Shown here: one piece after another, positions 7,104-11,243 of the stretch
Layout of the letters: each line of letters starts with the position of its first letter
Position numbering within the stretch: the stretch's first letter is position 1
Notes under the pieces: model-generated
Seen by the model: the letters and a program-made list of their open reading frames with translations, nothing else
The model's database searches: none
What the model was told of the DNA's origin: nothing
NCBI GenBank assembly: GCA_964443005.1
Contig: CAYUBI010000076.1
Location: 1 to 11,243 of the forward strand
Length of the DNA: 11,243 bases
Source: CAYUBI01 sp964443005
Lineage (GTDB): Bacteria; Margulisbacteria; Riflemargulisbacteria; GWF2-35-9; CAYUBI01
Direction: 5' to 3'
Program-made: the position numbers and the translations under genes

Positions 7104-7113
7104 GAGAAAAAAA

Positions 7114-7671
7114 ATGAATAAACGCATTCAAGGTAAAGTTTTTGTTCTAGGTGACAATTGTGATACAGACCAAATTATTCCTGCGCATCATTTAGTATAC
7201 AAATTAGATGACAAAACCGAAAGCAAACTATATGGGAAATATGCACTCAGTGGTGTTCCTTTTTCACAATCTGGCTTACCTAATGGCAAGATTCCTTTTG
7301 TTGCTGATAACACTACAACCTCAGTTTTCTCTATTATTATAGCAGGCAAAAATTTTGGCTGCGGATCCAGTCGAGAACATGCACCCTTTGCACTAGCAAA
7401 AGCAGGTGTTAAAGCAGTCATTTCAGAATTTTACGCACGTATTTTTTATCGCAATACTATTGACGGTGGGTTTTTAATCCCGTTTGAATCCCAGCAACGA
7501 CTCATTGATTTATTTTCAACAGGTGATCAAGCGGATATTGATGTTAATGCGCTAACTATTACCAATCAAACCACATCCCAAATATATACATTATTTTCCT
7601 TGGGAGATGTTCAAGGAATTTTAGAAGCAGGTAACATCTTTGAATATGCGAAGCAGCAAGGAATGATGTAA
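7114..7671 (+). CDS. leuD: 3-isopropylmalate dehydratase small subunit (LeuD-type)
   Basis: This is the swivelling substrate-binding subunit that pairs with the LeuC-type protein just upstream. The 185 residues include the N-terminal GDNCDTDQIIPA motif, the signature FGCGSSREHAP, and the SEFYARIFYRNTIDGG segment. The length is a little above the roughly 165 residues common for the short LeuD/HacB class. AGGAG (7102-7106) overlaps the leuC stop and lies 7 nt before ATG; the spacer together with the A of the ATG is a run of eight A, which could slip. Adjacency supports a working LeuCD heterodimer. Substrate specificity carries the same doubt as for leuC. Confidence 0.92.
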   Translation: MNKRIQGKVFVLGDNCDTDQIIPAHHLVYKLDDKTESKLYGKYALSGVPFSQSGLPNGKIPFVADNTTTSVFSIIIAGKNFGCGSSREHAPFALAKAGVKAVISEFYARIFYRNTIDGGFLIPFESQQRLIDLFSTGDQADIDVNALTITNQTTSQIYTLFSLGDVQGILEAGNIFEYAKQQGMM

Positions 7672-7677
7672 CTAAAT

Positions 7678-9288
7678 ATGAAACAGGGAGCAAAACTGGC
7701 AATTACCTGTTGTTGTTTCCTTTTATTTTTTGGGTGTAAACCATCACAAAATTCATCGCAGTCTATTCACCTACCTACTGTATCAGAGGCTAATCCCAAA
7801 GGCAGACTCGTCTTAAATATTGGCGCAGAACCTACATTTTTTAATCCACTTTTATATACAGACTCTGCATCTGCTACAGTTGTTGATTTTGTTTTTAATG
7901 GTCTTATTGCAGTAAATGAAAAATTAGAATTTATTCCAGACTTAGCCAGTCAATGGGACATTTCTGATAACGGACTCATTTATACGTTTCATTTACGTCC
8001 CAATGTTTTTTGGCATGATGGAAAACCGTTTACTGCTAATGATGTCAAATTTACCTTTGATACGCTTTTATCACCGAAAACCCAAACAGTTCGCCGTAGT
8101 TCCTATATTATTAATGGTAAACCCATTAAAGTTACAATCCTAGATCTTTACACAGTACAATTTACGCTCCCTGAACCCTTTGCACCAATTTTGTCTGCCT
8201 TATCAATAGGGATTTTGCCCCAACATATTCTTGAAAAACAAAACATTAATACTACAAAATTTAATGAACATCCAATTGGAACTGGACCATTTAAGCTAAT
8301 TTCTTATGAACGCGGCGACCATATTCTTCTTGAACGCAACCCAAACTATTTTAAGGGCGCAGCAAAACTTGAAAAAGTATATCTTAAAATTATTCCAAAT
8401 GAAAATTCAGCTAAAGTTGCATTCGAAACAGGACAGCTAGATGAAACTTCAGTTCAACCCAGAGATTTCTCACGGTTTCAGCAACGCGGCAACTACAATT
8501 TGTTTCGCTGGAGCGCACTTAATTACACCTATATGGGATTAAATTTAGATCATGCTGTATTAAAAGAATTAGCTGTTCGCCAAGCTATTGCTCATGCAAT
8601 TAACCGCGATCAATTAGTTAACAGTGTACTTCGCCAATTTGGACAAGTAGCTAATATCCCAATGGCTCCAGCTAGCTGGGCTTTTACTCCTGAAAAACCA
8701 TTATACAATTATAGTCCTTCCTACAGCATTCAATTGCTAAATAACGCTGGCTGGGAACTTGGCACAAATGGTTACCGACACAAAAAGAATATTCCTTGTG
8801 AATTTCGACTCATGATTAGTCAAGGAAACAATGAACGCGAGCAAGCAGCTTTAATTATTCAAGATGCCTTAAAAAAAGTAGGTATCAAGGTTCAGATTCA
8901 AACAATGGAATGGGCATCTTTAGTACAAAAACTCGATCAACCTAAAAAGGACTTTGATGCTGTGATCATTGGCTGGTCACTGGGAATTGACCCAGACAGC
9001 TATTCTATTTGGCATTCATCACAATATCCAAACGGACTTAATTTTGTTCATTACAACAATACCACAGTTGATGCACTGCTAGTAAAAGCGCGACGGGAAA
9101 TGATTCCACGTAAACGTAAAGATTTATATCAACAAACGTACAACCACATTGTCCAAGATGTTCCCTACATTTTTTTATGGTATCCAGATCAATTAGTCGC
9201 AACGCAACGATATATTGGCGGCATCAGCCCCAAACCAGGACCGATGGGATTATTTGTTCAACTAGAAAATGTGTTTAGCATACGATAA
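7678..9288 (+). CDS. Oligopeptide/dipeptide ABC transporter substrate-binding lipoprotein
   Basis: This 536-residue protein belongs to the SBP_bac_5 (DppA/OppA) family, which binds peptides, or sometimes nickel or other solutes, outside the inner membrane. A signal peptide ends in a lipobox-like LFFGC with Cys20 as the likely lipidated residue; its hydrophobic core has three unusual cysteines (11-13). The family signature is FHLRPNVFWHDGKPFTANDV (104-123), with PIGTGPFKLISY (about 199-210) in the second lobe and IGWSLGIDPDSYSIWHSSQ further on. It starts 6 nt after leuD; AAGGA (7658-7662) is 15 nt from ATG, so initiation probably relies on coupling. Two permease genes follow. The substrate cannot be read from the sequence. 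Confidence 0.92.
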   Translation: MKQGAKLAITCCCFLLFFGCKPSQNSSQSIHLPTVSEANPKGRLVLNIGAEPTFFNPLLYTDSASATVVDFVFNGLIAVNEKLEFIPDLASQWDISDNGLIYTFHLRPNVFWHDGKPFTANDVKFTFDTLLSPKTQTVRRSSYIINGKPIKVTILDLYTVQFTLPEPFAPILSALSIGILPQHILEKQNINTTKFNEHPIGTGPFKLISYERGDHILLERNPNYFKGAAKLEKVYLKIIPNENSAKVAFETGQLDETSVQPRDFSRFQQRGNYNLFRWSALNYTYMGLNLDHAVLKELAVRQAIAHAINRDQLVNSVLRQFGQVANIPMAPASWAFTPEKPLYNYSPSYSIQLLNNAGWELGTNGYRHKKNIPCEFRLMISQGNNEREQAALIIQDALKKVGIKVQIQTMEWASLVQKLDQPKKDFDAVIIGWSLGIDPDSYSIWHSSQYPNGLNFVHYNNTTVDALLVKARREMIPRKRKDLYQQTYNHIVQDVPYIFLWYPDQLVATQRYIGGISPKPGPMGLFVQLENVFSIR

Positions 9289-10259
9289 TGAACGGTCTCA
9301 TTAGCCTTTTTCAACGCATCAGCATTCTTGCAATCACGTTAACTCTGATTACGGTACTCTCTTTTATCATGATGAAACTAGCACCTGGAGATCCCACACA
9401 ATTTCTATTTGAACCCGGCGTATCAGTTCAAGACATTCACCAGCTTAAAAGCCAATTGGGATTAAATGACTCAGTTACCCAGCAATATTTGCAATGGATC
9501 ACACATTTAATTCATGGAGACTTTGGCGTATCACTTATTAATCGGCAACCTGTTTTATCGCTAATTTTAGAGCGTTTACCTGCAACCTTACTACTCACGC
9601 TAACTGCACTAGCCTTAACCTTAATCATTGGGATCAGCCTAGGGATTATTGCAGCTGTTTACAATGGAAAACTCATAGATCGCATCATTACCTTATTAAA
9701 TTTTATTGGAATGAGTACGCCCACGTTTTGGTTTGCGTTAATGGCAATGCTAGCCTTTTCCTTATGGCTTCCTATTTTTCCGGCCTTAGGCATGAAAACA
9801 CCATTTATAAATGAACAACCCATCATAAACCAGATCCTTGATATTGGATGGCATTTGGTATTACCCGTAACAACGCTCATGATTGGATCTTTAGCAAGCA
9901 TTACAAAATATACTCGCGATAATCTAATCAAAACACTCACCGAAGATTATATTCGAACAGCAAAAGCCTATGGTTTTTCACAATCGTTTATCTTATTTAA
10001 ATATGCCTTAAAAAATACAGCACTTCCCATTATTACGATTTTAGGATTGGAAATTCCAGGCTTATTTGGGGGTGCATTTATCATAGAAAAAATTTTCGCA
10101 TGGCCAGGAATGGGCAGACTAGGTGTTGATGCCATTTTCTCACGTGATTACCCCTTAATCATGGGTATTCTCATTTTTTCGTCTTTACTGGTCATCACAG
10201 GCAATATGCTTGCTGACATTTTTTACCGCATCATTGATCCTAGAATTCATCATGCCTAA
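9288..10259 (+). CDS. Peptide ABC transporter permease, OppB/DppB type
   Basis: This inner-membrane permease has 323 residues and about six membrane segments, the first near 9-31. The family features LAPGDP (31-36), an L-G-L-N (57-60) segment and GDFGVS (77-82) precede the core. The cytoplasmic coupling loop (EAA motif) runs from about 220 to 248, with YIRTAKAYGFS and a final LKNTALPI, and would contact the ATPase subunit. The C-terminal AWPGMGRLGVDAI and DPRI segments are typical of OppB. The start overlaps the stop of the binding-protein gene as TAATG, with no Shine-Dalgarno site, indicating coupling. It pairs with the OppC-type gene next to it. Confidence 0.95.
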   Translation: MNGLISLFQRISILAITLTLITVLSFIMMKLAPGDPTQFLFEPGVSVQDIHQLKSQLGLNDSVTQQYLQWITHLIHGDFGVSLINRQPVLSLILERLPATLLLTLTALALTLIIGISLGIIAAVYNGKLIDRIITLLNFIGMSTPTFWFALMAMLAFSLWLPIFPALGMKTPFINEQPIINQILDIGWHLVLPVTTLMIGSLASITKYTRDNLIKTLTEDYIRTAKAYGFSQSFILFKYALKNTALPIITILGLEIPGLFGGAFIIEKIFAWPGMGRLGVDAIFSRDYPLIMGILIFSSLLVITGNMLADIFYRIIDPRIHHA

Positions 10260-11052
10260 ACGCATTCAATTCATTATTGGATTTCTGTCTATTCTGGGAT
10301 TAATTGCTTTAATCGCACCCATAATCACTGCTGAGGCGCCAGATCAGATTCACTTAGAAATAACACTAAGCCCACCTAGCATTCATCATCCATTTGGAAC
10401 TGATCATTTGGGCAGAGATCTATTTTCACGCATTGTATATGGCAGTCGAATTTCCTTATCAGTTGGATTCATAGCAGTACTCATTGCGTTTACCATTGGC
10501 ATCATTTATGGAGGGTTATCAGGATACATTGGTGGCAAGCTAGATCAATTTTTAATGAAAGTTGTTAATATTATGCTAGCTTTACCTACTATTTTTATTA
10601 TTTTATCCATACAAGTTATTTTTAAACCCAGCATTATTAATGTCATGATTGTTATTGGGCTTACCAGCTGGATGGGCCTTGCCCGCTTAGTGCGCGCTGA
10701 ATTTTTATCAATTAAAAAACGACTATATATTTTGCGTAGTCGAGCTTATGGATTTTCATCTATAAAAATTATGGCAAAGGATATTCTTCCAAATGCAATG
10801 ATTCCTATATTAGTATCGCTAACACTATCAATGGCAAGCGCAATTCTAACGGAATCTACACTTAGCTTTTTGGGACTTGGCGTTCAACCACCTTATCCTA
10901 GCTGGGGAAATATGCTAAATGACGCACAAGAATACCTTTATGATGCGTGGTGGCTGGCAATCATTCCAGGGCTTTTTATTCTTTTCACTGTGCTAGCGTT
11001 TAATTATCTTGGAGAATATTTACAAACACATTTTCAACGGCACACAGAATAA
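10252..11052 (+). CDS. Peptide ABC transporter permease, OppC/DppC type
   Basis: This is the second inner-membrane permease of the peptide transporter. From ATG 10252 it has 266 residues, begins MPKRIQFIIGF with the first membrane segment, and overlaps the oppB-type stop by 8 nt. An upstream in-frame ATG at 10210 would add 14 residues before this segment and lacks support. Family motifs: HPFGTDHLGRDLFSR (46-60), the EAA loop (about 159-186) ending in ILPNAMIPI, and ESTLSFLGLG with PSWGNML (201-222). In the EAA loop the usual small residues are replaced (YILRSRAYG where YVEAARALG is typical). The genes for the ATP-binding subunits, which normally follow, are absent here; a decayed ATPase-like gene starts 31 nt downstream on the other strand. 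Confidence 0.93.
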   Translation: MPKRIQFIIGFLSILGLIALIAPIITAEAPDQIHLEITLSPPSIHHPFGTDHLGRDLFSRIVYGSRISLSVGFIAVLIAFTIGIIYGGLSGYIGGKLDQFLMKVVNIMLALPTIFIILSIQVIFKPSIINVMIVIGLTSWMGLARLVRAEFLSIKKRLYILRSRAYGFSSIKIMAKDILPNAMIPILVSLTLSMASAILTESTLSFLGLGVQPPYPSWGNMLNDAQEYLYDAWWLAIIPGLFILFTVLAFNYLGEYLQTHFQRHTE

Positions 11053-11083
11053 ATTTAGAATTTAAAAATATCAATTTCATTAA

Positions 11084-11243
11084 TTAGCCGCTGAAAGCCA
11101 TAAATTTACGACAGTTTTCGTTCATTGTAATATCATTTAAATTATTAAGAACTGAAAATACGCCCACTTTACTGAATTTACTAACGCCCGTTAACAATTG
11201 CAACATCAATAATATGATCTAAAATGGGCCAACGTTACTGCTA
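11084..11243 (-). pseudogene. Decayed AAA-ATPase-like paralogue (fragment)
   Basis: On the minus strand, codons running down to a stop at 11086-11084 read TGVSKFSKVGVFS, then VLNNLNDITM, then NENCRKFMAFSG, closely matching residues 188-213 of the left-end protein. Upstream, in another frame, PILDHIIDV (about 11228-11202) matches PILDNIANV there. Between the conserved points the spacing is 70 nt against 147 nt in the left copy, a net loss of 77 bp that removes about 26 residues and shifts the frame. Further upstream the Walker B region is destroyed, with stops in the frame of the conserved block. The C-terminal part is cut off by the early stop. It is a remnant of a gene family member and not functional as read. 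Confidence 0.85.
11123..11149 (+). repeat. 27-bp exact direct repeat, right copy (in the ATPase pseudogene)
   Basis: This is the partner of the repeat at 29-55, in the same orientation and 11,094 bp away. Recombination between the two would delete or excise the whole lpxB-to-permease segment. Confidence 0.9.

Noticed and set aside
9659..9940. 93-codon minus-strand open frame in the oppB-type gene
   Set aside because: It is opposite conserved membrane segments and has no ribosome binding site or recognisable domain.
10210..10251. Upstream ATG as the oppC start
   Set aside because: It would overlap oppB by 50 nt, has no Shine-Dalgarno site, and adds residues before the normal MPKRI-type start.
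11053..11066. Small inverted repeat AAATT-TAG-AATTT after oppC as a terminator
   Set aside because: The stem is five A/T pairs only, with no T run; it is expected by chance in AT-rich DNA.
11084..11243. Right-end sequence as a live partial gene continuing past the window
   Set aside because: A frameshift, a 77-bp net deletion, an early stop and loss of the Walker B segment show decay.

Overview
The window is AT-rich bacterial DNA. lpxB shows that the organism makes lipid A, so it is diderm (Gram-negative envelope). The LpxB active-site region reads S-P-Q-E-W, which from memory resembles cyanobacterial-type LpxB more than the proteobacterial S-P-x-x-W-A-W form. The order PASTA protein, rsgA, rpe echoes the prkC-rsgA-rpe neighbourhood of Firmicutes. 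Together these suggest a low-GC, anaerobic or host-associated lineage near Cyanobacteria (Melainabacteria or Margulisbacteria type), a diderm Firmicute, or an Elusimicrobia-like group. This placement is a low-confidence inference; no rRNA is present to settle it.

Layout. Positions 1-658 (minus) hold the N-terminal 219 residues of an AAA-ATPase-like protein of the PF09820 type, running off the left edge. A short spacer (659-832) carries its likely promoter and a perfect 12-bp hairpin just past the lpxB stop. lpxB lies at 833-1987 (minus). A divergent promoter region (1988-2145) contains a 12-bp palindrome and an extended -10 element. From 2146 to 11052 (plus) nine genes follow with almost no gaps: a membrane-anchored PASTA protein, rsgA, rpe, ribD, leuC, leuD, and three parts of an oligopeptide/dipeptide ABC transporter (binding lipoprotein and two permeases). 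The ATP-binding subunits are not in the window. Positions 11084-11243 (minus) are the wreck of a second AAA-ATPase-like gene, in the same orientation as the left one.

The plus-strand genes look like one operon of mixed function: surface sensing (PASTA), ribosome maturation (RsgA), pentose phosphate metabolism (Rpe), riboflavin synthesis (RibD), leucine-type dehydratase (LeuCD) and peptide uptake. Four junctions overlap (one by 22 nt, two as TAATG, one by 8 nt), which suggests translational coupling. leuC and leuD instead have their own strong Shine-Dalgarno sites, and leuC may have its own promoter.

No phage, CRISPR, toxin-antitoxin or clearly new system is visible. The points most worth a second look are the kinase-less PASTA protein in the prkC position, the paralogous ATPase copies that bracket the cluster as direct repeats, and the transporter cut off by the decayed copy.
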